Source of the DNA: Hermodice carunculata
Lineage: Eukaryota > Annelida > Polychaeta > Eunicida > Amphinomidae
DNA: 64,000 nucleotides
NCBI GenBank assembly: GCA_964020975.1
Contig: OZ026627.1
Span: 32,391,838-32,455,837 of the forward strand
Reading direction: 5' to 3'
In this document: positions 27,651 through 38,548 of the stretch, piece after piece
Numbering within the stretch: position 1 is the stretch's first letter
How the letters are laid out: each line of letters starts with the position of its first letter
Translations under genes and position numbers: made by a program
Notes under the pieces: model-generated
Database searches by the model: none
Told to the model about the DNA's origin: nothing
What the model saw: only the letters and a program-made list of their open reading frames with translations

Positions 27651-27722
27651 AAAAGCAAATAATTACTCAGAACTGAGAAATTTCTCAGACTGATATTTGA
27701 ACGATTTGGAACTGAATCAAAT
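27651..27722. repeat. Second, outer copy of a Harbinger terminal motif
   Basis: Just outside the assigned right end, the words TAATTACTCAGAACTGAG and GAACGATTTGGAA repeat the left-end pattern (reverse complement of TTCCAAATC.TTTACTCAGT..GTAATTACTCA). This suggests a nested or duplicated terminus, or a different true end for the element. Confidence 0.55.
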
Positions 27723-28063
27723 CTGTTCTCATTTTTTTCAACATGCAAAAATTAACTTTATATAAATTCCCCATGTTCACTGCCTATCTATTATGTAGCG
27801 GGGGAGGCATACATGTGCTCATTATATTTATTTTACTTTTTTCCTCAGTTTAAGCTGTTCCTTGTGGGTAGTATTACTGTCTCTCATTACACCGACATTA
27901 ATACTTGTTTCATCTTCCAAAGATCAGTCATCATGCCCATGGACTTATAACTAGTTTATTTGATGAATTAAAATGCACCATAAATGTTCTCGTAGAGAAT
28001 GCTAACCAATAAAAATACTCATCCTAATGGGATGTTGGGTCATATGCTGATCGTAAAAGACAG

Positions 28064-28453
28064 GTTATTCTCATTCTCGGTACTGTAAACAAAGATCAGG
28101 TCAAATCAAGTCAAGCTTTGTCTGAGTCGACCATGGCAGGCATTAATATTGTATTCTTTTATCTGGTTTTGCATCCTTGACCATACATAGGCTTCAAGAC
28201 TTGTGCAGAATCTTGCGGTGTATCTCGTAATCTTGTGTAAAATGCCATATTACATGAGGTCATTCTCATTCTTGGTACTGTAAACAAAGCTCAGGGCAAA
28301 TCAAGTCAAGTTTTGTCTGAGTCGACCATGGCAGCCATTAATATGTATTCTTTTATCTGGTTCTGCATCCTGGACCATAAATAGGCTTCAAGACTTGTGC
28401 AGAATTGTGCTGTGTATCTCATAAAGTTGTGTAAACTGCCATATTACATTATA
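28064..28453. repeat. 195-bp tandem duplication
   Basis: Two units start around 28064 and 28259 and share GGTACTGTAAACAAAG, CAAATCAAGTCAAG, TTTGTCTGAGTCGACCATGG and a GACTTGTGCAGAAT block. The start of the unit also occurs at 20110-20188 and the end at 29855-29990. Confidence 0.85.
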
Positions 28454-29854
28454 ATGTCCTGCTGATTATAATGCCTGAACATGTAGACATGCGCGTGGTA
28501 TTAGACTATGAGTAATGGCCCTAGGAGTATATTGAATGCTAACCAATAACAATACTCACACTGACTCCAGAACATACACATTATGTAATTACCATGCAAT
28601 TCTGCCAACCAGGGAGCCTGAAGTGCACTAGCTTATGTACGATCCTCCTTAATGTTGCCATACAATAGACCTGTTCACAGCGAATTGTACCGAACTTTTC
28701 CGGACCCACATTATGGATTCCATTGTTGGCCTGATTGTCCAATCAGCAAGTGACTGATTTGGGCCCACGCTTTCATATGTTCACAAAGGATGCCACGGCT
28801 AACGCTAGTGTTTACAGGATTGACTGTGCTGAACAGTGCAAATTTCACCTAAAATGTCACATCAGTGGTGAAATGTGCATGTTTAGTTTGCTGACGGCTT
28901 GATTTTCCATTAAACCCAACCACATTTTGTGTTTTACTTTCTGATCCTTCCACATTAAATTCGGCCAGTGTGGTCGAGCACAAAATGTGAACAAAGCAGG
29001 GTGCACTTCCCGAAGTGAACCGAATAAACCTTAATCCTATGAACTGGTGTACTTGGCACATGCACACAATTGGAACCTTCAGCTATGTTTCCAATGTTCT
29101 CTTACAAGTATTTACTTACCCGGTAACTAGATGTTATCTTTTACTAAACCAGAGTTTGTTGGCTTTAACTTGTCTGTGCTTACCAGTTAATTATTATCTA
29201 CATTGTTGTGGACTTTCTTCCTTTATTACTATATATGTCACCTACTTATGTTTTATGCTACATAGGAGTTTTTTGACTTCCAATACAGTATTTATTTGTA
29301 CAGTGTTGTTCTTGTATATTTATGAGTTATTTAAAATATCATATCTCCATAGCACCCTTACAAATGAACCATTATTACCTTCTCATCCACATATAAAGAC
29401 CATGTTGTCTGGATGTGTCACTTAGGGCACTTCTGCATATAACATGTATAATATTGTACTTGTAGATGCAACATTGTATAATTAATTTTAATGTATAATG
29501 TCTGCTTATATGGCACATTCTTTACTTAGCAGTCTTCCAATTCTTTATCCGTATGCATTTGACAAGAATCAGTGCCATCAAGTTTAGAAACTGATTTAAT
29601 TGTCTAATATTACAGGTTCATAGGACTGTGTTTTATGTTTATGTGTTGGGTACTGGTCGGTAACAGTGTAGCTCAATATTTACTATATTTTTTTCGCGAG
29701 CATAACTTGCTACTTTGCGGAGTTTGGCAGAAAAATCATGTAAAGTGACCTTCATATCGCTCAATATACAATATTTAAATAACTTCCATTAAATATCAAC
29801 TCGTTACCATTTTAGGGCTCTTGATTATTTACATGTATCATGTCGTGTGTAAAA
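28454..29854. other. Gene-free stretch
   Basis: No gene was recognised. The frame at 29015-29425 is rich in hydrophobic residues from T-rich codons and has no domain pattern. A GCTAACCAATAA.AATACTCA word occurs at both 28003 and 28538, tying the region to the local duplications. Confidence 0.45.
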
Positions 29855-29990
29855 ACCATCAAGACTTGTGCAGAATCTTGCTGTGTATCTTGTAATCTTG
29901 CGTAAACTGGCATATTACATCATAATATTTTAATACCTGAACATGTAGACATGAGCGTAGTATTAGACTATGAGTTTGGCCCGAGGAGTC
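29855..29990. repeat. Partial third copy of the local 28-kb repeat
   Basis: AAGACTTGTGCAGAATCTTG, the TGTGTATCT word and CCTGAACATGTAGACATG match the segment at 28390-28500 in order. Confidence 0.8.
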
Positions 29991-29994
29991 TATT

Positions 29995-30424
29995 GTTTAC
30001 TTGTGCAATGTTTCTAGTGCACTAAGAAATGTATACATAGATGACTTACCGATATGGGAAGTTCTTACATTTATATGAACAATACTAACCAACTGGTTGG
30101 GTTGCTACCATGTAAGATTCATCTTCCATGTAGTGGTCGATATTACTGAAATGCAAGATTTATGTGCAGTTAGTTTCACTTTCACCTCCACTAGCGCTTG
30201 GGTCACCAACATATTTTTTTTTATTTGCGTCATTTTGTACATTATACAGCTAAATTATGTGTGTCTATATCTTTGAAGTGTTGTATATGCTAGGATTCGC
30301 AATTGTTGTTACAATCATGTTCTTTTTGTGCATTATCTTTTTACCACCACATATGTCCTGTTGGTTGTAATTACTATATTGTAATTACTGTTTGGCGATA
30401 TCCACACTAATCCAGAAACAAGTG
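29995..30424. other. Gene-free stretch
   Basis: Nothing recognised; T-rich sequence between a local repeat copy and the next Penelope-like fossil. Confidence 0.4.
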
Positions 30425-31945
30425 AGTATACGGACCTGGCCCTGTGCCATGTAAACATTTTGCTACTTAATTTTATCTTTTGGCATCATTCTGTTTTAAT
30501 GTTCACCTTTCAGACATTTCAGGCTACCTAGTGTGCTGTTAGATTAAACCCACAGGGGGTGTCGGTACCAAAAAGCGGCCTACGATAGTTACAAGCTTGC
30601 CTGATTGTACTGGATAACTGGTTAAGAAGAATTATATTTTCATTGCATTCTCTTGACTTAAATACAAAAGACTTTTATTCTTTTCTGACTTGCGCTATCA
30701 GTTTTGCTGCTAATATCAAAAGATTATTAGAAAGTTTGGCTACAATAATTTCACAATTTTTAGTGGTGTCTGTTTTGCTACTTAGTTTTATCTTTTGGCA
30801 TCATTCTGTTTTAATATTCACTTTCAGACATTTTAGGCTTACATTTTTCTGTCAGGTTCAACCCCCTAGGGGCTATCAGTAGCAAGCAGCGGCCTACAAC
30901 AGCTACAGGTTTGCCTAATTGTACTTAAAATCGTGTTAAGGAAACTCTTTTTGATAACATGTTTTCCGCATAAATGCTAATGACTTTCATTCTTTTCTGA
31001 CATGCCTAAGTGCACATTTACTCACTATTAAGAAATTACTCAAAATTGAATTTTTTTTCTCAAATGTCACAAACCTGACCCATTAAAATGAAACATTGAC
31101 TTAAGATTGGCAGTGAAATAGAGCTAAATTGTTTGGAGACTTTCAATGTGAGGAGTAGTGTCATCATGGAGTTTGTTTTACATCTGAGTGCAGGATGTCC
31201 ATTGTTGGAGTCCTTGTTTGGATTATCCTTGGTTTGCACAGGCGGTCTAGCTGCAACTGTGTATTTTACAATCACTGGGACTGAAATAATGCCCCAGTTT
31301 GTTTTTACTTCATTTATACATTGGAAGGTGCTTTAACTAGGATAAGCTGTCCAGCTAGAAAGGGTACATACTGGTTCAGGGGTAAGTCAAATTGTTCTTA
31401 TCTGAACCTGTACAATACAAATTTAGTTATTATGGTTTGTTTGACAGGTATTCTTCTTTCATAATGAAGCTCTGCATTTATACGCAAAACTTAACGTATT
31501 TAGCTAATTTATCATCTTGCACGTTCATATTTATTCATTATTATGTGGGTTGTCTTTGCTGAATATGTAGCTTAGACAAGGAGCCGCTACTCAGAGAGAC
31601 ATGTACGGGTAATAGGCTCCAAAACATGTTTTGAGTAGTTACCCGCTGAAGACCCTTTAATTTCTTTGGGCTAATACAGCCTATGTGAAAATTTTACAGA
31701 GGAACGTGTGTAATATTCACAATAGTACTTCCATATGTATACAGGTTGGACAGGGACGGGTTACCTTATGGAGAGTAAAGAGTTTGGACTGTGGAATAGG
31801 GTGATGACTACTAGGTCCTGTTTCTGGACATATAGACACGACACATATACAGTTTGTAGTCTATATGATCATAAATTGAGAGATATACGAACAACCCTTG
31901 CCCCAGATTTTGATGTCACTTTGCAATATCCGAAATGTTTCTGAG
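30425..31945 (+). mobile_element. Penelope-like retroelement fossil, copy C
   Basis: This is the plus-strand counterpart of 8300-7260. It holds a C-terminal coding remnant, then the non-coding end region containing GTCAAATTGTTCTTATCTGA, GTGGGTTGTCTTTGCTGAAT and ACCCGCTGAAGACCC, followed by a leader ORF start ([16 protein letters not shown] at about 31770). An internal segment is duplicated (30463-30605 and 30770-30928). The reverse transcriptase core is absent. The copy is broken and old, though its end region is the best preserved of the three. Confidence 0.7.
31579..31650 (+). other. Crossing complementary segments in Penelope-like end region
   Basis: Four segments and their complements occur in interleaved order. 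GGAGCC (31580) pairs with GGCTCC (31615). CTACTCA (31587) pairs with TGAGTAG (31632). ACATGT (31599) pairs with ACATGT (31624). GGGTAA (31607) pairs with TTACCC (31639). Not all can pair at once without a pseudoknot. The same arrangement recurs on the minus strand at about 5430-5500 and 7440-7510. In the 7.4-kb copy the last pair changes from CGGG/CCCG to CGAG/CTCG, a compensatory change. Confidence 0.6.
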
Positions 31946-32117
31946 CACCTGAAGATCCAGCGAGGATCTTGAAATTCCCAGTTTCCATCCTATACTTCGC
32001 CGCTACCACTTTGGAGTGATGGTGTGGTCTCGCCATCAATGAATCCCAAGCGCTTGTTGATGGGAGGACCTAGAAGTACCTGGTATTGAGATCATATAGG
32101 CTGAACTTCGAATAAAA

Positions 32118-32371
32118 ATTGCTTGCAAAAGAATACAGATCGGCAAACTCAAAAGTGCGTTTTAGGGTTATCTGCAAGACAGATGGAATTAGGGTATGCG
32201 AATAAAAGTGTTAGGATTAGCCCGGATGACAGCCGTGGTTTAAATTGCTTGCAAAAGAATACAGATCGGCAAACTCAAAAGTGCGTTTTATGGTTATCTG
32301 CAAGACAGATGGAATTGGGGTATGCGAATAAAAGTGTTAGGATTAGCCCGGATGACAGCCGTGGTTTACTT
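32118..32371 (+). repeat. 126-bp tandem duplication (42 codons)
   Basis: Two nearly identical units start at 32120 and 32246. The period is a multiple of three and one frame stays open across both, reading KNTDRQTQKCVL and RQMELGYANKSVRISPDDS twice. It lies just upstream of a LINE relic. Only about two bases differ between units, so the duplication is recent relative to the decay of the LINE. Confidence 0.85.
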
Positions 32372-32399
32372 CCTGATTACATACCATGAGATGCTCAAA

Positions 32400-33395
32400 G
32401 TTTAGGACACGCAACAAAGCAGAGTAAAGCAATTATAATATTCAAGTTAGGGTATACGATCGACACTTCCATAACTATTATCAAGATGCCTGATGGTTAG
32501 CCAAAGAGAAATATAAACAGAATTGGGAATATAAATTAGGCAAAGGGAAAACAAATGGGAAGGTTTGGTGCAAAATCGTTAAACAATTTCTAGGTGGTGC
32601 AAAAAGTCACATTTCTTCCTACTTGCTACGGAAAGACAAAGTCCTAAGTGACTACAAATCTAAAGCAGAGGCTCTGGACTCATATTTTTTTCAAGCAAAG
32701 TACTGTCGAGTCGAGGGAGGCAAGAGTTCCAGACTGTACTCCTAATATATCTGATCACACGCTACCACTATGGAAGGAGAAGTCTTTGACATTTTGAAAT
32801 CTTTAGATATTTCTAAATTAGCGGGCCTAGATAGAATTAGTCCATAAATGCTCAAGGAAGCAAGCGGCCTATAGTATTGCAGATCCTCTGGCAAAACTAT
32901 TTAATCATAGTCTTAACATTAATAAGTCCCCTATTGACTGGGAAAAGCAAACATTTTGCCTTTTGACATAAAGGTTCCAGAAAACCCATGCCAAAATTAC
33001 CGTCCCACATCAATGATTAGTGTGCCGGGTAAGGTGTTTGAAAATGTATTTTTCAAACACATGTAATTTTTCTGCAGGGGGGGGGGGGGGGACACCACAT
33101 AATTTCATCTTTTCAATCAGGATTTATAAAAGGCGACTCTACTATCAATCAACCATTATATCTTTCTCAGCAATTTACACAACCTTTGGATGAGCAAAAA
33201 AAAAGAGAATCAATTTTTACATCATCATGAAAGCATTCGATAAGGTTTGACATGACGGTTTGATTTACAAACTGAAAAAAATGGGAGTCACAGGGTACTT
33301 GCTGGAGTGGCTCATAGACCACTTAACTGACCGAAGTCAGCGTGTAGTGCTCAATGGCCAGTGCTGTAGGTGGGGAGCAGTAAAAGCTATGAAGA
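32400..33395 (+). mobile_element. Truncated LINE (Jockey/CR1-type reverse transcriptase) relic
   Basis: Plus-strand blocks in order are KLGKGKTNGKVWCKIVKQFLG (near 32535), LAGLDRISP standing for the usual G.DgI.. (near 32820), NYRPTSMISVPGKVFENVF (near 32997), MKAFDKV and HDGLIYKL (near 33230) and GVTGYLLEWLIDHLTDRSQR (near 33290). These are reverse transcriptase blocks 0-4 of the Jockey/CR1-type LINEs. At least three frame changes or stops lie between them, and a G(12) run sits at about 33080. The copy ends before the GVPQGS and FADD blocks, where unrelated sequence and then the 33431 repeat begin. It is dead, truncated at its 3' side. Confidence 0.8.
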
Positions 33396-33430
33396 TTCGG
33401 ACGCTGGATAACATCTTTGAATACGTCACA

Positions 33431-34690
33431 TTTTTAGCTTGGCTGACTTGTCAGTCAGTTGAGCTTATCTTCTGGTCTTCTTTCTGTTGCCCGTCCATCG
33501 TCTGTCCGTCATCCGACCTATATTCCCATATTCGACTTCGTCTCCAAACTCTTAGACAAGATTCACTTCAAACTTGGTGGGGATGTTCCTTGGGTGGGTC
33601 TCTACAACGTTTGTTCAAATGGTTGCGCTTTAGTGATTTAAGGATTTTTTTATGATTTTTTTATCTTTTTGGGGGCAAATCTTAAAAAATCTTCTCAAAA
33701 ACCGCTCACCCAATTGCTTTGATATCACATATGACTGCTTGCAAGGACACTTAGTTCTTAATTTGGTCACCAGGTAGGGTTTTTTTATAACTCTGTATGA
33801 TTTTTTGTGCTTTTGTTATTTTCGACTTCCTCGCCAGACCCGTCACTCACATTAAGCTATGAATATGTTTCTTGTGTAAGGGTTAAACAGGCTTGCTCTC
33901 TATGTGTCATCGCTGTGGATTCCTGATTTCTAACGATTTTTTTAATTGGGTACTTATCGGTAAATGCACCTTTCCTACTCATTACTTTGAAAGTTAATGG
34001 GCATTCTAACGCTAATTCATATTTTCGATTTCTTCTCTGAAACCGTCAGCCAGATTGACTTCAAACTTGGTGGCAATTTACCTTGGGTGATCTCTAACAG
34101 GTTTGTTCAAATGGTCACGCTCCAGTGATTTTTTATTCTTTATGATTTTTTTTTTTTGGAAAATCTGTAAAAAGGGCTTATCAGAAAGTTTAATATGGGA
34201 ATTTCTTGTTATGTTTCTAAGGTTGATAATTATGGCTAGGTTAGTGTCAAACTTGGTAGGGATATACCTTTGGTAAGTGTTCACCTATTTCTGCAAGTAG
34301 TCATGCTCCAGTGATTTTTGGACCTTGACCTCATTCCCAAGGTCACAGGACTTCTGACATGAAATGCACTGTTCACTTGATAACTTGAGATCTATTTGGA
34401 GCTAGGACATTGACGTTGCACATGTTAAAATGTTTCTCTATTAAGGTCATGCTCAGATAGCACATGAGTGACTTCAATTCTGAGCTCACAGTGCAACATA
34501 CATAATTTTACACTTTACCAAACATTGAGAATTTCTTGAAATGGGACCTTGATGTTGCATATGTTAGTGTTCTTTCATGAAGGTCAGACTTATTCAGTAC
34601 ATGGGTGACCTTGTTCCTTTCTTAAGTGCACATAGCCACAAGTGTGATGATATGTAGGTCAGCTGAGCATGGTCTGCTCATACAGTCCAC
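33431..34690 (+). mobile_element. 1.25-kb non-autonomous element with inverted ends
   Basis: The left end (TTTTTAGCTTGGCTGACTT here, CAGCTCAGCTGACTTACAT in the 25.8-kb copy) is an inverted match to the right end near 34654-34672 (ATGTAGGTCAGCTGAGCAT). Its internal parts repeat the motif CTTCAAACTTGGTGG..T and CTCCAGTGATTTTT at 33558, 34060 and 34238, so the element has been internally duplicated. There is no coding potential. It looks like a non-autonomous DNA transposon, but the superfamily and target duplication are not evident. Confidence 0.6.
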
Positions 34691-35284
34691 TTGTTAAATC
34701 TCATTTAGTGTATCTAGCATGGATGCAAGGCGTTGAAATTTGGCTACCATGCCTGTTTTTATCGTTGGCGAAAGTGACAAATTTTGGGTTTTAAGTGGTT
34801 AGGCCTATTTTTTTTCTTTAAAGTCTCTTGTAAATGATGAATATTTTAAAGGTGGAGAGCAGCAGTTTAAATTCACCAGTTGCCTTTTATGGGTGACTAC
34901 CTCACTCAAGTCATGGGTAAAAATTGATTCTTCACATTGCTATGGGAAGATATATGCTGATGCTTTGGTAATTCTTGAATCTCATTTGCTGCATTAAGCT
35001 TAGCTCTAATTATTGGGTAGAAATTCGACATTCATGAATATGCCTTATTTTTTTCTGAACTCTACCTACGTCGAGGGAATGAAAACAAAAACGTCACCTG
35101 AAGGACCCCACCTCTATTTCATAAATTTCCACTGCGTGTTTTCTTGTCAAGAGCTGGATGCTGCATATTTTATTGATTGCAAGGTGAAACTGGCAATTGT
35201 CTAATCTTGATAAGAGTGGATCATAAACCCGTGGCTGATTTTTAACACGCTCTGAACTCTATTTGTACCATGCTATGAAAAAAG
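34691..35284. other. Upstream region of the lectin-type gene
   Basis: Spacer between the repeat and the 1070-codon frame. A minor frame at 35013-35204 ends before the gene and has no motif. No convincing TATA box or initiator was identified, though TATTTGTACC lies about 20 bases before the start codon. Confidence 0.4.
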
Positions 35285-38200
35285 ATGGCAACTGTATATT
35301 TCAAACTTGTATTGCTTTGCATTATGGGGTGTGCATGTTCATACACTGTGTTCACCTGGAAACACGTTACACAAGAATCATCACAAAAAAATAACTTTCA
35401 TTTAGTAAGGCAGTGGACACGAAGTTATAAATATGGCAAAATACACAATATTTCAATGGATAAGGCTATCTTTAGACTTTACTTTCGAAGCATCAAATCC
35501 AAAGGTCATAAAAAACTAATCAGTTTCCATGTCATTACACACAATGCAAGTTACATATCATTTACCTTTGAATCAACCGTAATGGAGAGGATCGAACATG
35601 AGAGAGGATGTGATTATAAGCGAACATTCAAAGGGTGCTTGTCAATCAAGGTCCTAGACAAATGCAATGAAAAACTTTCACTTCTTGACAACTGTTTTTT
35701 GCACAAATTTAAGTTTAGCTTGACTTCAATTATGAATTATGCTTGCATACATTTGAGTTTTAAAAGGGAATCACTCAATATTGATTGTGGTACAAATTTC
35801 AATGTTTACATCAAGTGCAAATCTATCGAGGTCACTCCACCCAAGTCTATACAAACTAAGTATATACTTTTGAATGGCATGCTACATTATTGTGTCTCCA
35901 AATGTGCATTTGGTAATTGGAGATTTTTTTTATTTCAAATGTTTTCATGCCTGCTTACGTGCATTAAGCAGGCCCAAATAATTTGCTCAGCCAAGACTGA
36001 TTCATATCAAAGTATTATACCTGTTACCAAATATTGCCTCTGCAATAATGAACACTCAACCCATCGTTTCTGTGGAGGAATATCCATTGCTTTTGAGAAC
36101 GGTTCTATATGTCCGGGTATACCATTGATTATATGGAAAATTGCAGCGACGAAGACTATGAACATACAGCTAATACTTATAGTGTTGGACTTGGTCTATG
36201 CCGGAAAGAAATGCCAAGGTATGTATGTAGAATTCACAGATATTGGTGTCGATTTTTATAATGTTCAGCGATTCTGTGGTAAACAGTCCCATGAAAACAG
36301 ACTATCTTTATCTGATGTTATACTCGTGAAGCTTGTTGGTAATCTTCTAATTCGATACTCACATTTCTTCCTATCCTTTACATGGCAATTTGTCCGTGTT
36401 AAGGGTCCCCGTGCAGACAGCGAACAGATTTGGGATTTTCTCGCAGGAAAAATTCTTCTCTTTAACTACACTTTGACAAAGCAGAAAGTGTTAGAAAACA
36501 TTACTTACAGATATAGTTGGAATTTGGTGACTAACAGAGTCGCCCAATACCTCATACATATTCATGGTGTGGTACAATGTCCAGATCTATCTGCCCTGGA
36601 TATACGGGATGGGCCCTTTCATTTCAAACAAACATTTTATAAAAAGAAAATGACCAAAAATACTCGCTACAACGTGAATCGAGATTTCCTCTCTGGGTCC
36701 CATTATGTATCTTTGGATATAACTTATAGGTGCCCATTTGGAAGTGGACAGGTAGAGGTATGTCTGACATCTCTTTTGGTTTTTACGCATCCCAGCCAGT
36801 TTAAGTTGGTTAAAGCCCGCAAAACATATCTAAAGCGTATGCACACAGATATGTCAAAAGCTGACTTCAGTGGTGGATTTAAACGTGTGTTGATTTACGT
36901 CGTCGGTATATCTGGTTATTATGTTTCAGTTGTTCTGCAGGACTTGTTGTGGACAGGCCCTAATGTGGGAGACTGTAGATATGGTGGTGTTGTTGTGTAC
37001 AATAATACCGAAAACCTGTTGAATCCTAATAAATTCACAGATACTATAGCAGTTTTCTGCCATGTCCTTAAATATTTCCCCGTGCAAACGCAACACCCGC
37101 TATTAGTAACCTCTACACATGACCGTCTACTTATAATAGCATATAACGCACACCCTCGTACTAACCTGTCATTCATTGCATCTATCCGATTAACCAAATG
37201 CAGAGGAATCTATGAAATAAATAGAATTACTCCCATAAAATTAATAAATTACATCAGTATTATAATTCCCAAAAGCATATGTCTGGTTTACATGAAATAT
37301 CACGGCAGCTCGGTCGAATGGCATCTCAATGTACGGCCCGCTATAGATATGAAGGACAACCTGAAGCTTCATTTATCGACTAATTGGAAAAATAACTGCC
37401 CTCAGATTTCTGGGTGCACATGCAATTTACTGATTGAGACTCACCTAGTAGAACGCACATATATGACACAAAGCTCTATTACTCAGTACTTGAAGAACAT
37501 TGAATTATTTCAGTTTTGTCAACTGAATAATCATTGCGAATTTCCAATTAATCAGGTGGTGGTGGAAATTAAGCCACTTGTATGTAAAATTGATCCATTT
37601 TCGACTATTGCAGACGTCATACATTTGAACCCAATATCTGTTTATTGTTTAAAGTACAACATTCTTGCTCGCACAAAATGCTTGAAACTTGTGTTCCCCA
37701 ATTACCCATATCATGAATGGATTCCTCTTTTAGTGTCAATAACAAAGAAAGAGATATATATGACAAACTGTTACCGAGTTTACTTCTTTGACTTTCGTAT
37801 AGTGCGTTCAAGAAGAGCGTATCACATTCAGTGGTTGATGATCTGGAACAGAGGCTTCTCTTTTAATTTTACGTTTGAGCTTAACAGGCGTTGGGGTAAA
37901 TCATATGGGCCTACAGTTTTGATTAAACCATGTGATCATATTAAGAAAATAGAATTACTTGAGGTTGCCATACAAAAAATTGGCGATTCATATTACAATC
38001 GTCAAGTGAGCAGCATTGCACAACTATTATATGTTTGTCCACGACGATTCCCCTTAATTGAAATGAAAACAGGTCCGCTTTCTATTTCTAGATTCCCAAT
38101 AGTTCATCAATTTTCAGTCAAAAGAAGTGGGTATATGATTGGAGGCATTTCGGGATCAGACTTTGAACCAAACATTCATGGCATTTCCTGGTCACAGTCA

Positions 38201-38497
38201 CACTTGGCATGTCTGAAATATAATGCACATCTTGTAACGCTGAATGAAGAAATTGAACTAATACTGCTACAGAATGATGACTGTGCAGATGGCAGTTCTC
38301 CGTGGTTGGGTTCACCTGTGTTAAAATCACTCACTAAATTACAGATGTCATACCTTACAAATCCACGCATGCTTCCATTTTTGAAGGCATCAGTGGTTTA
38401 TATAGGTTTAATAAGAATGAAGGTAATTCCAAAACGATTGCTAAAAATGCTTGATGAAGGGTTAGGTCACGTTATGCAGGCTTCTACTTGTCTATAA
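35285..38497 (+). CDS. Large secreted/membrane protein with CUB-like repeats and partial C-type lectin domain
   Basis: Open for 1070 codons from an ATG in good context (AAAAAAGATGGCA). Residues 1-19 are a signal peptide (hydrophobic core FKLVLLCIMGCAC). The ectodomain is Cys-rich with many N-x-S/T sites. Residues 310-370 look CUB-like: C310, YVEFTD, then RFCGK at 329-333 and FTWQFV at 365-370. Residues 564-640 repeat the idea: C564 RYGGVVVYN, FCH at 591-593, LLIIAY at 615-620 and C639. Residues 967-1046 resemble the first half of a C-type lectin domain (ISWSQSHLACLKYNAHLVTLNEE, then VVYIGL at 1037-1042). The second half, with its WxDG and Cys motifs, is missing. After K1046 the sequence is AAG|GTAATT, a good splice donor, so codons 1047-1070 may be intron read-through. 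Family function would be extracellular recognition; the ligand is unknown. The long intron-free frame is unusual for such a gene; intact coding with no stop argues it is functional. Confidence 0.8.
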   Translation: MATVYFKLVLLCIMGCACSYTVFTWKHVTQESSQKNNFHLVRQWTRSYKYGKIHNISMDKAIFRLYFRSIKSKGHKKLISFHVITHNASYISFTFESTVMERIEHERGCDYKRTFKGCLSIKVLDKCNEKLSLLDNCFLHKFKFSLTSIMNYACIHLSFKRESLNIDCGTNFNVYIKCKSIEVTPPKSIQTKYILLNGMLHYCVSKCAFGNWRFFLFQMFSCLLTCIKQAQIICSAKTDSYQSIIPVTKYCLCNNEHSTHRFCGGISIAFENGSICPGIPLIIWKIAATKTMNIQLILIVLDLVYAGKKCQGMYVEFTDIGVDFYNVQRFCGKQSHENRLSLSDVILVKLVGNLLIRYSHFFLSFTWQFVRVKGPRADSEQIWDFLAGKILLFNYTLTKQKVLENITYRYSWNLVTNRVAQYLIHIHGVVQCPDLSALDIRDGPFHFKQTFYKKKMTKNTRYNVNRDFLSGSHYVSLDITYRCPFGSGQVEVCLTSLLVFTHPSQFKLVKARKTYLKRMHTDMSKADFSGGFKRVLIYVVGISGYYVSVVLQDLLWTGPNVGDCRYGGVVVYNNTENLLNPNKFTDTIAVFCHVLKYFPVQTQHPLLVTSTHDRLLIIAYNAHPRTNLSFIASIRLTKCRGIYEINRITPIKLINYISIIIPKSICLVYMKYHGSSVEWHLNVRPAIDMKDNLKLHLSTNWKNNCPQISGCTCNLLIETHLVERTYMTQSSITQYLKNIELFQFCQLNNHCEFPINQVVVEIKPLVCKIDPFSTIADVIHLNPISVYCLKYNILARTKCLKLVFPNYPYHEWIPLLVSITKKEIYMTNCYRVYFFDFRIVRSRRAYHIQWLMIWNRGFSFNFTFELNRRWGKSYGPTVLIKPCDHIKKIELLEVAIQKIGDSYYNRQVSSIAQLLYVCPRRFPLIEMKTGPLSISRFPIVHQFSVKRSGYMIGGISGSDFEPNIHGISWSQSHLACLKYNAHLVTLNEEIELILLQNDDCADGSSPWLGSPVLKSLTKLQMSYLTNPRMLPFLKASVVYIGLIRMKVIPKRLLKMLDEGLGHVMQASTCL
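38420..38428 (+). promoter_or_regulatory. Candidate splice donor inside the lectin-type ORF
   Basis: AAG|GTAATT fits the MAG|GTRAGT donor consensus and lies in phase 0 directly after VYIGLIRMK, close to where C-type lectin genes would need a further exon for the missing half-domain. The residues after it (basic, no lectin pattern) look non-homologous. Confidence 0.45.
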
Positions 38498-38548
38498 TGT
38501 GGAAAATACTTGCAAAGGTAGTTTCACCAAATGTGAATTATTTCGTTT

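Noticed and set aside
29015-29425. 136-codon hydrophobic frame
   Set aside because: Leu/Cys/Tyr-rich composition from T-rich DNA, with no topology or family pattern and no gene signals.
31640-31680. Possible hammerhead ribozyme (GCTGAAGACCC ... GGGCTAATACAGCC)
   Set aside because: CTGAAGA and a CCC/GGG stem fit part of the core, but the obligatory GAAA after the stem is missing in all three copies.
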